Shown here piece by piece: positions 37,631 through 47,633 of a stretch of 64,000 nucleotides of DNA. A program made the position numbers and the translations under genes. Below the pieces are notes generated by a model that was given only the letters and a program-made list of their open reading frames with translations, did no database searches and was not told where the DNA came from. The DNA is from Polycladomyces abyssicola. GTDB lineage: Bacteria > Bacillota > Bacilli > Thermoactinomycetales > JIR-001. The stretch spans positions 484,001 to 548,000 of the forward strand of contig NZ_AP024601.1 in NCBI RefSeq assembly GCF_018326425.1, written 5' to 3'. Every line of letters begins with the position of its first letter. Within the stretch, counting starts at the first letter, position 1.

Positions 37631-38737
37631 TCAGCGAATCCGGTCGGCTACTTTTTTGAGCGCTTCCGCCAATTGCTTTCGATGTTCTTCCTTGCCTACG
37701 GTCACACGGATTGAGCGATTCAGCGGAGATACGCCCGGCATGCGGATAAATATGCCCATTTTGAGCAAATCATCTACGATGCGCCGTGCGCGATCCGCGT
37801 CGCCCACGTCGATGGCGACGAAATTGGTGGCGGAAGGAATGGCGCGCCAACCCAGCTCTTCCGCCATCGCTTCGTATTCCTTTTTCCCTTCGTTGACGGC
37901 GTTGACAACGTCACGGACGAAGTCGGGATCTTGGAGCGATGCCAAGGCACCGGCTTGTGCGATTCGGTTAACGCCGAAATGAAGACGTACTTTGTCAAAA
38001 GCGGAAATGGTTTCTTCGCATGCAATGGCATAACCGATTCGCGCTCCTGCCATACCGTAGGCTTTGGAGAAGGTGCGCATTCGAATCACTTGCGGGTGAT
38101 CGCCCTGTATGGGCAGGTGAGCGGATGGCGGTGCGAATTCGATATAGGCTTCATCCAAGATCAGCACGCACCTTGGAGGCAGTGCTTCGATGAGGCGAGC
38201 CACATCATCGGCTGAATGCCAAGTGCCCGTCGGATTGTCCGGGTTGGCCAGATACAGCAGTCGGGCATCCACTTCGCGGGCTTTTTCCACCAAAGCCTCC
38301 AAATCGTTTTTCCACTCACAGTAGGGTACGAAATGAAGCTGCCCACCGAATCCGGTCACGTGAAATTGAAAGGTGGGGTAAGAGCCCAACGAGGTGACGA
38401 CCGGAACGCCCGGCTCGACAAAGGTGCGCACCGCAAGCTCAAGGAGATCATCAATGCCGGAGCCGATCACGATCTCTTCTTTACGGACACCGTGGATGTG
38501 TGCCAACGCTGTGCGAAGTGCATCGTTTTCCGAATCCCCGTACCAGGATACTTCCTTCAGGGCCCGGCGCATCGCTTCCTTCGCCAAGGGAGAGACGCCG
38601 AAGTCGCTTTCGTTGGCACCCAGGCGCAATCGGATGGGTTGTCCCGTTTGCCGCTCCAGCGCTTCGGGCGGGACGAATGGCACGGTGGCCGGCAATTGTT
38701 TGATCAGTTGGGTAAAAGGTGGATGCACGCGTTTCAT
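37631..38737 (-). CDS. hisC: histidinol-phosphate aminotransferase-like PLP enzyme
   Basis: Class I/II aminotransferase of 368 residues. Signatures are RLGANESDFGVSP near the start, YLANPDNPTGTW, LILDEAYIEFAP and the PLP-binding lysine in RTFSKAYGMAGARIGYA. It transfers an amino group from glutamate to imidazole-acetol phosphate in histidine synthesis. As a stand-alone gene it could also serve aromatic amino acids. The ATG at 38737 is better spaced from AGGAG than the one at 38749. Confidence 0.85.
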   Translation of the reverse strand: MKRVHPPFTQLIKQLPATVPFVPPEALERQTGQPIRLRLGANESDFGVSPLAKEAMRRALKEVSWYGDSENDALRTALAHIHGVRKEEIVIGSGIDDLLELAVRTFVEPGVPVVTSLGSYPTFQFHVTGFGGQLHFVPYCEWKNDLEALVEKAREVDARLLYLANPDNPTGTWHSADDVARLIEALPPRCVLILDEAYIEFAPPSAHLPIQGDHPQVIRMRTFSKAYGMAGARIGYAIACEETISAFDKVRLHFGVNRIAQAGALASLQDPDFVRDVVNAVNEGKKEYEAMAEELGWRAIPSATNFVAIDVGDADRARRIVDDLLKMGIFIRMPGVSPLNRSIRVTVGKEEHRKQLAEALKKVADRIR

Positions 38738-38833
38738 TACTTTCGACATCTCCTGTTAAAAGAATCGGATGAGTATGCAATTTCCCACTATGTTAACACG
38801 TTTGAGCACAAAAACAAGGGGGAATGTTCCCCG

Positions 38834-38859
38834 AAAAAAGAAGGGGCACGATGTGCCCC
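38834..38859 (-). terminator. terminator downstream of the sir permease genes
   Basis: On the minus strand GGGGCAC / GTGCCCC with a three-base loop is followed by TTCTTTTTT. It is the first terminator-like structure after the sirC-like gene, lying beyond an intergenic element copy. Confidence 0.7.
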
Positions 38860-38873
38860 GAGATTGCTGGCAA

Positions 38874-39022
38874 AGTGGTCTGATGAGTCGGTCCCGCTCG
38901 CTTTCCCGGATCGCTCCACCTGTGCTCTGTAAGAAAGCAGGTCTTGTCCGCTCCGAACCGGGGGGCGCAGGATGCGGGCAAGCCTGCAAGGGAATTCGGA
39001 GACCGTGGACTTTGTCAACAAC
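38874..39022 (-). repeat. intergenic structured element, copy D
   Basis: Reverse-orientation member of the family described at 45438-45682. Shared blocks are CCTGCGCCCC, GGAGCGG.CAAGACCTGCTTTCTTACAG, CAGGTGGAGCGATCCGGGAAAGC and a CATCAGAC end. Its other end (TTGTTGACAAAGTCC then CGGTCTCCGAATTCC) matches the start of copy B near 52569. It has no open frame of its own. A similar TTG-GACAA-GTC / ACTCCGAATTTCC segment occurs at about 36848-36885. Confidence 0.65.
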
Positions 39023-39093
39023 ACCCACAAGTTCATACGATAGGATATGGCAAATGATCAGGGACGATCAGTTTATTCTTTTCGGAAATCACC

Positions 39094-40089
39094 TTATCTC
39101 CGTTCCAACCGTAACAGCCAGAGGGAATATGGGCATCCGATCAGGGAGGTAAAGATTCCGGCCGGAATTTCCGACGGTGCGATCAGTACACGTCCTACAG
39201 TGTCCGCGGCGACTGTCAACAAAGCCCCGAGGATGGCGGAGGCGGGTAATATTTTTTTCATATCAGAGCCAACCAGCAATCGGGCCATATGAGGAGCGAT
39301 CAAGCCTACAAACCCGATATTACCAGCTACCGCAACCGCGCAACCGGCCAATCCGACACCGATGGCCGTAATGAGAAGTCGGGTCCTTTCCACATGGATT
39401 CCCAATCCCTTCGCGGTTTCGTCTCCCAGCTGCAGTACGTTCAAAGTTCGTGCCGTCCACAACCCGAGCCCCAACAAAGCGACGGCCCAGATCCACACCC
39501 CCGACAATTGTTCCGACCCTTTTCCCCAAACAGACCCTGCCAGCCAAAACAACGCCGAATCCAGTTCATCCGGCGCTTTCAGTACGACAGCATCCCTTGC
39601 AGCCAAGCAAACCGAAGATACTGCAATTCCGATCAGGATAAGCCGAGTGGATTCCACGCCTTTTTGCCAGGCCAACAGATAGATGACCACAGCGGTCAAA
39701 AGTCCACCCGCAAATGCGAACAAGGGCAACAGTCCCGGTGGGGAGGATGGAGCCAGCAGAATCAGGATGACTGCTCCCAAACCGGCACCGGCGCTGATAC
39801 CGATCAAATCGGGAGAAGCCAGACTGTTCCGGGTGATCGCCTGAAAAATTCCGCCGGACATGGCCAGACATCCGCCGGCCAGCAGTGCGATGAACGTGCG
39901 TGGTAACCGCATTTCTTCAATGATGAATTGTGCCTGTGGAGAGGCGTCACCGAACCAGACGGCAAATGCGTCATACAAACTCAATTTCACGGCACCCAAA
40001 GCCGTGCTGGCTATGGACGCCACCAGCATCAGGACAAACAAAAACAGGATCAACCACCATGAACGGTTCAGCTGGATTAATGACTTCAT
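39094..40089 (-). CDS. sirC: siderophore ABC permease, SirC-like (FecCD)
   Basis: Membrane permease of 331 residues with about nine to ten hydrophobic segments. FecCD signatures include LPRTFIALLAGGCLAMSGGIFQAITRNSLASPDLIGISAGAGLG and GNIGFVGLIAPHMARLLVGSD, the ATPase-contact region. It overlaps the preceding permease start-stop by four bases. By position in a sirA-B-C order beside sbn genes it should import the Fe(III)-staphyloferrin B-type complex. The ATPase must be supplied from elsewhere. Confidence 0.88.
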   Translation of the reverse strand: MKSLIQLNRSWWLILFLFVLMLVASIASTALGAVKLSLYDAFAVWFGDASPQAQFIIEEMRLPRTFIALLAGGCLAMSGGIFQAITRNSLASPDLIGISAGAGLGAVILILLAPSSPPGLLPLFAFAGGLLTAVVIYLLAWQKGVESTRLILIGIAVSSVCLAARDAVVLKAPDELDSALFWLAGSVWGKGSEQLSGVWIWAVALLGLGLWTARTLNVLQLGDETAKGLGIHVERTRLLITAIGVGLAGCAVAVAGNIGFVGLIAPHMARLLVGSDMKKILPASAILGALLTVAADTVGRVLIAPSEIPAGIFTSLIGCPYSLWLLRLERR

Positions 40090-41186
40090 CGGACCCTCCT
40101 TGAGCGTGCGAGCACAATGAAAAATGGTGCGCCGATCAGGGCTGTCAGGATCGAGATCGTCACCTCTTGCGGATTAAATACGACACGAGTTACCCAATCG
40201 GTCAGGGTGAGCAAGAGTGCACCAAAAATACCGGAAAAAGGGATCACCCATCGTTCATCGATTCCGACCACCAGGCGTGTCATGTGCGGAATCACCAATC
40301 CGACAAAAGTGATGGGACCTGCGACAGCCACAGAGGAGCAGGCCAAAATCACGGCAACAATGCCTGCAGCCATACGGAACAGGGGAACACGTACACCCAG
40401 TCCGGTTGCCACGTCGTCGCCCAGGCGCATCAGGTTAAACGTTCGGCTGAACAGGAGCGCCACGATGATTCCACCAACAGTCCAGGGGATCAACAATTCT
40501 AAATCATCCCAACGGATACCGGCCAAACTTCCCTTCAACAAATAGGTTAAGGTGAACGCGGCACGAGAATGGGCAAGGATCAACCCTTCCGACATCGTTC
40601 TCATCAGTGTCGCGACGGCGACACCTGCCAAAGCGAGTTTGATGGGGGTAACGCCGCGTGAACCGACAGAGCTGATTCCCCAGACCAAGATCATGGTGAA
40701 GATGCCTCCGGCAAATGCCAAGACGGGAATCAGATCTTGCGGGACGGATGGCAAAAACAACAAGGTGATCAACACGGTGAATGCCGCGCCGGCATTTACT
40801 CCCAATGTATCCGGTGCAGCAAGCGGGTTATGGGTGATAATCTGCATGATCGTTCCCGAAATCCCCAATGCCGCTCCCACCAGTACCGCTGCCAACACAC
40901 GGGGCAACCGAAGATCGTGAATGATCTGATGTTGTTGATTGTGAGGATCATAATGGATCGTGGCTTTCCAAATGGCATCGAGGGAAAGACCGGTTCCGAA
41001 CCGAATATTCAGTACCATGACAATGGCGAGTAGTAATAAACAGAGAAAAAATAACAGGATGCGTGGAAGAGCTTTGTTTTCCGATCGAGTAAAAAACCGT
41101 CGACTGACGGGATTACGGGTATCCAACTGCTTCCCCCCTCCAGGCCATAAGGATAGGCGTGTCCTCGGGGTTGAATCCTCGGTCAC
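40086..41186 (-). CDS. sirB: siderophore ABC permease, SirB-like (FecCD)
   Basis: Second permease half, 366 residues, with an N-terminal hydrophilic extension of about 35 residues. It has the motifs DLRLPRVLAAVLVGAALGISGTIMQIITHNPLAAPDTLGVNAGA and GPITFVGLVIPHMTRLVVGID. The start is a GTG at 41186 close to TGAGG; a later start could remove the extension. It is the middle gene of sirA-sirB-sirC. Confidence 0.88.
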   Translation of the reverse strand: MTEDSTPRTRLSLWPGGGKQLDTRNPVSRRFFTRSENKALPRILLFFLCLLLLAIVMVLNIRFGTGLSLDAIWKATIHYDPHNQQHQIIHDLRLPRVLAAVLVGAALGISGTIMQIITHNPLAAPDTLGVNAGAAFTVLITLLFLPSVPQDLIPVLAFAGGIFTMILVWGISSVGSRGVTPIKLALAGVAVATLMRTMSEGLILAHSRAAFTLTYLLKGSLAGIRWDDLELLIPWTVGGIIVALLFSRTFNLMRLGDDVATGLGVRVPLFRMAAGIVAVILACSSVAVAGPITFVGLVIPHMTRLVVGIDERWVIPFSGIFGALLLTLTDWVTRVVFNPQEVTISILTALIGAPFFIVLARSRRVR

Positions 41187-41202
41187 GCCTCATTTCACAC
41201 TT

Positions 41203-42171
41203 TTATTTTGCTTGTTTGTTGGCGAGAAGCTTGACTGCTTCATCAGCAATGACCTGAGCGGCAAGGGGTCCACGGTAGAAACTCCAGGTCTCCATCTGGA
41301 CCGGAACGACCTTTCCGGCTTTTACAGCGGGCAGATCCTTGAACACGGGTGTGTTTTTCCAATCGACTCCTTTGGTATAGGCGGGACTTTGCAGCAACAG
41401 GTATTGGTCTGCTTTGATGTCCGCCAACTTTTCAGCGCCGGTTTCGATGAACGGTTGCCCGTCAGCCCGGAAAGGAACGGTCAATCCCATGTCCTGAAGA
41501 ACGGTACCGGTAAAGGAATCCGCTGTGTAAATACGTACTTTTTGTTTGGGATAAATCGTGATGGGGAGAACTTTGAGCGTTCCCGCCTTGGACAACGCCG
41601 TTTTGGCTTGGGCGACTTTTTGTTCGTATTGCTTGATGACCTGATCGCCCCGTTCGGGCATGTTCAAAGCGATTGCGAGCGACTTGACGATTTGTTTCCA
41701 ATCTTGGCCGCCAGACCCTTTGACCACCATGGTCGGTGCAATCTTGGACAGTTGCGGATATGCTTCCTTATGACGCTGGAGATCGGCAACGATCAGATCC
41801 GGTTTCAGACTGGCGATCATCTCAAGGCTGGGTTCTTTCCGACTGCCCACCCAGGTAAAGGAGTTCGTAACGCGGGATTTCAAGTATCCCGGAAGCGATT
41901 TGTTGTTCAGCTCCTCCTGGGCCACACCGACCGGTTGAATCCCCAGTGCGGTTGCAATATCCAACAAATACATATCCAGCACTACAATCCGCTTCGGCGG
42001 AGTTGTGAATTCCAGTGTACCCAGTTCGTGCTTCACTGTCCGCTTGGCTGCGCTGTTTCCTTGTTGACCAGTTGTCGTTTGATCGGCATTGCCGCTACAA
42101 CCCGCCAGTATTGAGGTTACCAGCATAACGGCGATCAGGAGAATAGAGAAACAGGTCTTTTTGGTGAACAA
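41203..42171 (-). CDS. sirA: siderophore-binding lipoprotein, SirA-like
   Basis: Periplasmic-binding-type lipoprotein of 322 residues. The signal peptide ends in the lipobox LAGC, with the lipidated Cys near residue 25, followed by a Gly/Ser/Thr-rich linker. The fold appears in PKRIVVLDMYLLDIATALGIQPVGVA and SLEMIASLKPDLIVAD. It would capture the ferric siderophore at the membrane face. A Fur box overlaps its upstream region, and it heads the operon running leftwards. Orientation away from sbnA is as in S. aureus. Confidence 0.9.
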   Translation of the reverse strand: MFTKKTCFSILLIAVMLVTSILAGCSGNADQTTTGQQGNSAAKRTVKHELGTLEFTTPPKRIVVLDMYLLDIATALGIQPVGVAQEELNNKSLPGYLKSRVTNSFTWVGSRKEPSLEMIASLKPDLIVADLQRHKEAYPQLSKIAPTMVVKGSGGQDWKQIVKSLAIALNMPERGDQVIKQYEQKVAQAKTALSKAGTLKVLPITIYPKQKVRIYTADSFTGTVLQDMGLTVPFRADGQPFIETGAEKLADIKADQYLLLQSPAYTKGVDWKNTPVFKDLPAVKAGKVVPVQMETWSFYRGPLAAQVIADEAVKLLANKQAK

Positions 42172-42192
42172 GTGAGTGCCCCCCTCATGTTA

Positions 42193-42211
42193 TTGAGAAT
42201 AATTATCATTA
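42193..42211. promoter_or_regulatory. Fur box of the sirABC operon
   Basis: TTGAGAATAATTATCATTA is a close match to the Fur consensus built from GATAAT-type hexamers. It sits 22 bases before the sirA start. A weaker half-site (CATTATC, around 42330-42343) lies before the decayed gene that starts at 42358. Confidence 0.85.
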
Positions 42212-42357
42212 CCATCACCCATTATATCGGTGAGGGTGTTAACAATCAACAATTTTTCCGGATGGTATGCAATCTTTTTTCGTTCCGTTTTGACATGGTG
42301 AGATGCATTGGTTACCATTGAAAGAGAAAGATTCTCATTATCAAGAGGGTGGATCAC

Positions 42358-42711
42358 ATGGCTGTTGGGACGTATCTTCCCTCCGTATTGGAAGATTTGC
42401 GGGGGAAAGGACTACCGGTTCCGCTCGCTTTCCCGAAGGATGCCAATGATCAACCTAAAAGAACTGATTGGACGCATTTCATCCGAAGTGGGTGTGTCTC
42501 CACTCATTTTGTGGGAGAATGCGGGGAACTACGTCCGATCCTTGTACCGGAAAATCGGCAATGCTAGGGAATTGAGATTCCCACCCCAACGTGTCTTCCG
42601 TGTATTACGATTGGATCGGCATTTATGCTCCGGCGCTTGCCGCCACCTATCGGACATGTTTGACGAAAGAACCGGATGCTGTGATATGTGTGCGCTCTAC
42701 TTGCTGTTTAT
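42358..42711 (+). pseudogene. decayed FhuF-like siderophore-iron reductase gene
   Basis: An ATG behind AAGAGGGTGG opens MAVGTYLPSVLEDLRGKGLP. The frame is then disturbed by a fragment of the intergenic element (42413-42440). Downstream, in the +2 frame, SEVGVSPLILWENAGNYVRSLYRKIG resembles the FhuF core (the LWxNA motif), and a CC pair with a further Cys (TGCCDMC) recalls the cluster-binding C-terminus. The reading is cut by a TnpB-derived miniature element. Such reductases release iron from siderophores. The assignment is moderate. Confidence 0.45.
42413..42440 (-). repeat. fragment F of the intergenic element family
   Basis: On the minus strand it reads CGGGAAAGCGAGCGGAACCGG, matching the CGGGAAAGCGAGCGGGACCG part of copy D. 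It lies inside the decayed FhuF-like gene. Confidence 0.5.
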
Positions 42712-42970
42712 AAAGAGCGAGCGGGAAAACCCAGCCCTTCAGGGTTGGAATGAAAGCGAGCGTCGGACGAGGAAGGGCTTTAGCCCTCTTGCAAGTCCGA
42801 CAGAATTTTGGTACAATCGGATAGAAAAGTGCGAAAACACCGAAAACTACTATTCAAGCGAAAACTCGTTAAACTAAAATCACTAGGCTTGGACGAAGCC
42901 ATCGTGGATGGATGTGGGTTGCCACGCCAGATGAAGCGAGAAGCCCACGGCTTTAGCCGTGTGGGGCAAG
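42712..42970 (+). mobile_element. miniature derivative of the TnpB/RHH element
   Basis: The left 95 bases match the left end of the element at 1206: AGCGAGCGGGAAAACCCAGC, then a GTCGGAC...GTCCGAC stem with an inner hairpin of different sequence but conserved pairing. The right part keeps the end of a tnpB-like frame (LPRQMKREAHGFSRVG) and the hairpin CCCACGGCTTTAGCCGTGTGG. On the minus strand it retains KILSDLQEG-stop, equivalent to the RHH gene's end. Everything between has been deleted. It is non-coding and could be mobilised only by proteins supplied in trans. Confidence 0.7.
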
Positions 42971-43029
42971 TCACGGTACCAGTTTCCCGGCAACCGCCCC
43001 TGTCCCACTTGTCTGCGTTTGGGGCGCAT

Positions 43030-43252
43030 CTAGATTGTGTCTGGCGACTCTGTGCGGACCAATGTTTACCCAGGTGAGCGACTGTCCAAGCTTGCCGAGC
43101 GAAGACGCGGAAAGCGCAGGAATGGAATTGACGAAACGGACCTTCGTGCTGTGCTTCAACGGGTCGGATCGGCCATGATCTGCTTCCTTACAGGGGGCAG
43201 GTGGAGCGAACCGGGGAAACCAAGTGGGCAATATGGAACAGACATGCTCAGA
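43030..43252 (+). repeat. intergenic structured element, copy C
   Basis: Starts CTAGATTGTGTCTGG and ends near ACAGACATGCTCAG. It shares with copies A and B the blocks ACCCAGGTGAGCGA, GCCGAGCGAAGAC.CGGA, GCGCAGGAATG, CGGCCATGATCTGCTTCCTTACAGG and GCAGGTGGAGCGAACCGGG. The central GCGGGCAA hairpin is replaced by other sequence. It lies just before the Fur-regulated sbnA promoter. Confidence 0.65.
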
Positions 43253-43256
43253 TAAA

Positions 43257-43308
43257 ACCCTTGAATCAGAGAATCGTATCGCCAGGGATCTCTGATTCGG
43301 GGGTTTTT
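43257..43308 (+). terminator. terminator upstream of the sbnA promoter
   Basis: GAATCAGAGA / TCTCTGATTC (43263-43272, 43289-43298) extended by CCC/GGG and followed by TTTTT. It insulates the sbn promoter from upstream transcription. Confidence 0.8.
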
Positions 43309-43331
43309 CTGTTTTCAATGAAAAAAGCGTA

Positions 43332-43360
43332 TTGACATGAGAATGATTATCATTCATTAT
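43332..43360 (+). promoter_or_regulatory. sbnA promoter
   Basis: A perfect -35 TTGACA (43332-43337) and CATTAT (43355-43360) are 17 bases apart. The spacer is filled by the first Fur box, so bound Fur-Fe would block RNA polymerase directly. Confidence 0.8.
43337..43355. promoter_or_regulatory. Fur box 1 of the sbn operon
   Basis: ATGAGAATGATTATCATTC, a near-consensus Fur site lying between -35 and -10 of the sbnA promoter. Confidence 0.9.
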
Positions 43361-43365
43361 TGTCG

Positions 43366-44407
<1,042 letters not shown>

Positions 44408-44430
44408 CATACATAGAAAGGGGTTACCAC

Positions 44431-45441
44431 ATGAAGCGCGATCATTCGATTTTATACCTGAGCAGAGAGGATATCGTCAAAATCGGCGGGGAGTCATCCG
44501 ACCTGTATGTACAAGCGGTCAGCAGATCGTTGGAATTGCATGCGCGGAAGGATTTTGTCCAGCCGTTGAAACCCTACTTGCGTGTCAACAACAGTCATAT
44601 TGCCGATCGTATCATTGCAATGCCCGCTTATATCGGGGGCGAGAAGCCGGTATCGGGTTTGAAATGGATCGGAAGCAAACACGACAACCCGCGGGTTCGC
44701 GGTAAGGAGCGTGCCAGCGGCCTCATTATCCTGAACGATCCTGAAAGCAACTATCCCATTGCCGTCATGGAAGCAAGTTTAATCAGCGGGATGAGAACCG
44801 CTGCCGTGACGGTGATCGGGGCACGATATCTGGCTCGTCAAGGGTTTCGCAGTGTGGCCTGTGTCGGGTGCGGCTTGATCGCCCACATGCAATTGCGTTC
44901 GTTGCTGGAGCAGTTCCCGGATATTGCGACTGTGCATCTGTTTGACCTCCACCAGGATGCGGCGATTCGACTTGCAGATGAATTGCAGGAGCGTTTTCCC
45001 CGTGTGAAGGCAGTGGTGGCCGACAGTGCCAAGGATGCAATTCGGGAAGGAGAGGTGATCGTCACCTGCACAGTGACAGATACCCCGTACATTCCCTATG
45101 AATGGCTGCAAAAAGGAGCCTTTGTCAGCAATATTTCGATCATGGACTTGCACAAGGAAGTGTTCTTGAAAGCAGATAAAGTTGTGGTGGATGATTGGGA
45201 CCAAGCCAACCGGGAGAAAAAAATCATCAACCAATTGGTGCTGGAAGGACGTTTCTCCCGTGAGCAACTTCATGCGGAATTGGGAGAGATATTGATCGGG
45301 GTAAAACCGGGACGCGAAACAGACGATGAAATCATCGTTCTCAATCCGATGGGCATGGCGGTTGAGGATATTACCAGTGCACAGGAAGTCTATCAAAGGG
45401 CACTGAATGCCAACGTCGGAACATGGTTAAGCCTGTACTAG
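44431..45441 (+). CDS. sbnB: SbnB-like N-((2S)-2-amino-2-carboxyethyl)-L-glutamate dehydrogenase
   Basis: Ornithine-cyclodeaminase-fold oxidoreductase of 336 residues. The NAD-binding motif is SVACVGCGLIAHMQLRSLL and the substrate lysine is in SGLKWIGS. SbnB oxidises ACEGA to 2,3-diaminopropionate and 2-oxoglutarate, both building blocks of staphyloferrin B. The ATG at 44431 follows AAAGGGG, 23 bases after the sbnA stop. An intergenic element begins at its very stop codon. Confidence 0.9.
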   Translation: MKRDHSILYLSREDIVKIGGESSDLYVQAVSRSLELHARKDFVQPLKPYLRVNNSHIADRIIAMPAYIGGEKPVSGLKWIGSKHDNPRVRGKERASGLIILNDPESNYPIAVMEASLISGMRTAAVTVIGARYLARQGFRSVACVGCGLIAHMQLRSLLEQFPDIATVHLFDLHQDAAIRLADELQERFPRVKAVVADSAKDAIREGEVIVTCTVTDTPYIPYEWLQKGAFVSNISIMDLHKEVFLKADKVVVDDWDQANREKKIINQLVLEGRFSREQLHAELGEILIGVKPGRETDDEIIVLNPMGMAVEDITSAQEVYQRALNANVGTWLSLY

Positions 45442-45682
45442 TCCGTGTCTGGTAAATCATCCGTAAGAGAGCAAATGCTTTCCCAGGTGGGCGAAGACCT
45501 GAGCCCGGTCGAGCGAAGACCCGGAGCGCAGAAATGAAATCGCGGGCAATTTCCTCTAAGCGAAGTGTACTTTGCCCGCGGCCTGTCTCCGGGGCGGAGT
45601 GGCCATGACCTGCTTCCATACAGGGCGCAGGTTGAGTGAGCCGGGAAAGCAATTGGACAGTATTCACCAGACACGCTACTAG
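45438..45682 (+). repeat. intergenic structured element, copy A (with terminal inverted repeats)
   Basis: Best-preserved member. It is flanked by CTAG on both sides (45438-45441, 45679-45682). The ends carry related inverted repeats: GTGTCTGGTAAAT on the left and ATTCACCAGACAC on the right. Inside, CGCGGGCAA / TTGCCCGCG (45541-45549, 45572-45580) forms a perfect nine-pair hairpin. A second imperfect stem pairs CCTGTCTCC with GGGCGCAGG. There is no convincing open frame. The first CTAG overlaps the sbnB stop; the element fills the gap before sbnC. Confidence 0.8.
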
Positions 45683-45728
45683 GAACGTGCGGCAATCCAT
45701 GAGACACGTCTTGGAAGGAGGTTCCCAT

Positions 45729-47633
45729 TTGTACATACCATGGGTCGGCAATATCACCGCCACTGTTTCCGATCAAGAAACATTGCGCAAAAAAGCGTCC
45801 GAGATGGTTTTATACGACTTGGTCAATGCGCTGTTGCACGAAAATCTCTTGGGAATCATTGATCGGGGCATTGTCACCACGAGCTGTTGTGATACGGATT
45901 TGCTTCCACAATGGGAGTTGGAAGATGGAGAATTTTATTTCCGTCTGGATGTAGATACCGACCGCAGCCTGCTGTTCCGGGTACGCCCCCAACGGTTTAT
46001 CCAACCATATCGACTGAGCCGGCTGCCGGTTCTTCTGATCTCGAGGGGAACGGAAGGAGTAAATGCGGAATCGCTCGATCCAGTTGGCTTGATGCGGATT
46101 TTGGCCGATTCTGTTTTGGATGAGGACCGCGCCGTTTTGATGCCGAATCTGGACGGCTTTCTCACCGAGTTGGAAGATGCGGTTGAACATACGGCGCTTT
46201 CGATGGAAGCGGCACAATCGTTTTACAGTGAGCGGGATGGGTTTCCCCCATCCCCATTTCTCCGCATGGAACGTTTGTCATCACTGAGAGATCGTCCGTT
46301 TCACCCGACTTCACGGGCGAAAAAAGGGTGGGACCGCAACGCTTATAGGACGTACAGTCCGGAATTCGGTCACTCATTCGGATTGGATTGGGTGGCCCTG
46401 AGAAGGGACTATCTGATTCAAGGGGAAAAGGCGGGAGCGATCCAGGATCTGCTGCTGCAGGACGATGAGCGTCAACAGTTGGAAGAAGCGATGGTGCAAG
46501 AGGGGCTGCATCGTCGGGATTATGCGGTTCTCCCCGTCCATCCCTGGCAGATGAAGCACGTGTTGCCGGAGCTGTTTCAACAGGAGATGGAGAGCGGCAT
46601 TTGTATTCCTCTGATGCGCGGGTTGGGAAGATTTGTGGCCACTTCTTCAGTACGGACGCTTTCTCCCGTGCATAATGACCGATACCATATCAAATTGCCG
46701 ATCGGCATCTTCTCACTTGCCGCATTGCGCATTGTTCCACCCCGTTACTTGACCAACGGAGTGAAAGGACAGCGTCTGCTGGAACAGCTGATCGAGCGGG
46801 AGCCGATGCTGCACAAAAGGCTGCATCTCTGCAGGGAGGAGATGTGGTTCGGATTTCATGATCCTCAGGGGGACCCGTTTGAGGACAAACCGGGGCATCT
46901 CGCCTGTCTGATTCGGGAGTATCCGGATCACCTTGTCGGCGATTCGGAAGTTCAGTTGATCGCGATGTCTTCTTTGGCGGTGACGGACCCCAATGGGCAG
47001 TTGCCTGTATTTGCCGGGTTGCTCCGTTCCCGATACGGTCAAACCGATGAGACGGAACATGTATTGGGCCTGTTTCGCGAGATTTGTGAGCCGTTGATCC
47101 GTACTGCGCTGATTGCGTTTCGATACGGGATGATGCCGGAGATTCACGGTCAGAACGTGTTGCTTGTCATCAAGGGAGGAAGGATCGACGGATTGATGCT
47201 GCGGGACCATGACACCGTACGCGTCCATCTTCCCTGGCTGAAACGCGAAGGGTTGGCGGATCCCGGATATATTGTGAAGCCCGGGACACCCAACAGCTTG
47301 ATTCTGGAATCGCCCGAGGCATTGCTCTCCTATTTTCAAACATTGGGGATTCAGGTGAACCTCTACGCCATCATCGATGTTCTGTCACGGGTGTATGCGA
47401 TCGATGAAGCATTGTTTTGGCGGGTGATACGGGATGCGATTCAAACGTGTCTGGCGACATTGGATTTGCCCGAGACGGTTCGTGATGTTGCGGTCAAACA
47501 ACTGTTGACCCATCCGACATGGCCGACCCGTCTTTTGATCGCCCCGCTGTTGAAGCGAACCGGTACAGGAGGCGGCGGTATGCCAGCAGGAACCGGAGAA
47601 ACCCATAATCCGTTGCGGAGTCTGGAAAGATGA
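45729..47633 (+). CDS. sbnC: SbnC-like NIS siderophore synthetase (IucA/IucC family)
   Basis: ATP-dependent synthetase of 634 residues that adenylates a carboxylate and condenses it with an amine. NIS motifs are FHPTSRAKKGWD, VLPVHPWQMKH, TSSVRTLSPVHNDRYHIKLPIG and EIHGQNVLLVIKGG...LRDHDT. By position it equals SbnC, which adds 2-oxoglutarate in staphyloferrin B assembly. The TTG at 45729 follows AAGGAGG; the frame upstream is element sequence. Its end overlaps sbnD. Confidence 0.9.
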   Translation: MYIPWVGNITATVSDQETLRKKASEMVLYDLVNALLHENLLGIIDRGIVTTSCCDTDLLPQWELEDGEFYFRLDVDTDRSLLFRVRPQRFIQPYRLSRLPVLLISRGTEGVNAESLDPVGLMRILADSVLDEDRAVLMPNLDGFLTELEDAVEHTALSMEAAQSFYSERDGFPPSPFLRMERLSSLRDRPFHPTSRAKKGWDRNAYRTYSPEFGHSFGLDWVALRRDYLIQGEKAGAIQDLLLQDDERQQLEEAMVQEGLHRRDYAVLPVHPWQMKHVLPELFQQEMESGICIPLMRGLGRFVATSSVRTLSPVHNDRYHIKLPIGIFSLAALRIVPPRYLTNGVKGQRLLEQLIEREPMLHKRLHLCREEMWFGFHDPQGDPFEDKPGHLACLIREYPDHLVGDSEVQLIAMSSLAVTDPNGQLPVFAGLLRSRYGQTDETEHVLGLFREICEPLIRTALIAFRYGMMPEIHGQNVLLVIKGGRIDGLMLRDHDTVRVHLPWLKREGLADPGYIVKPGTPNSLILESPEALLSYFQTLGIQVNLYAIIDVLSRVYAIDEALFWRVIRDAIQTCLATLDLPETVRDVAVKQLLTHPTWPTRLLIAPLLKRTGTGGGGMPAGTGETHNPLRSLER

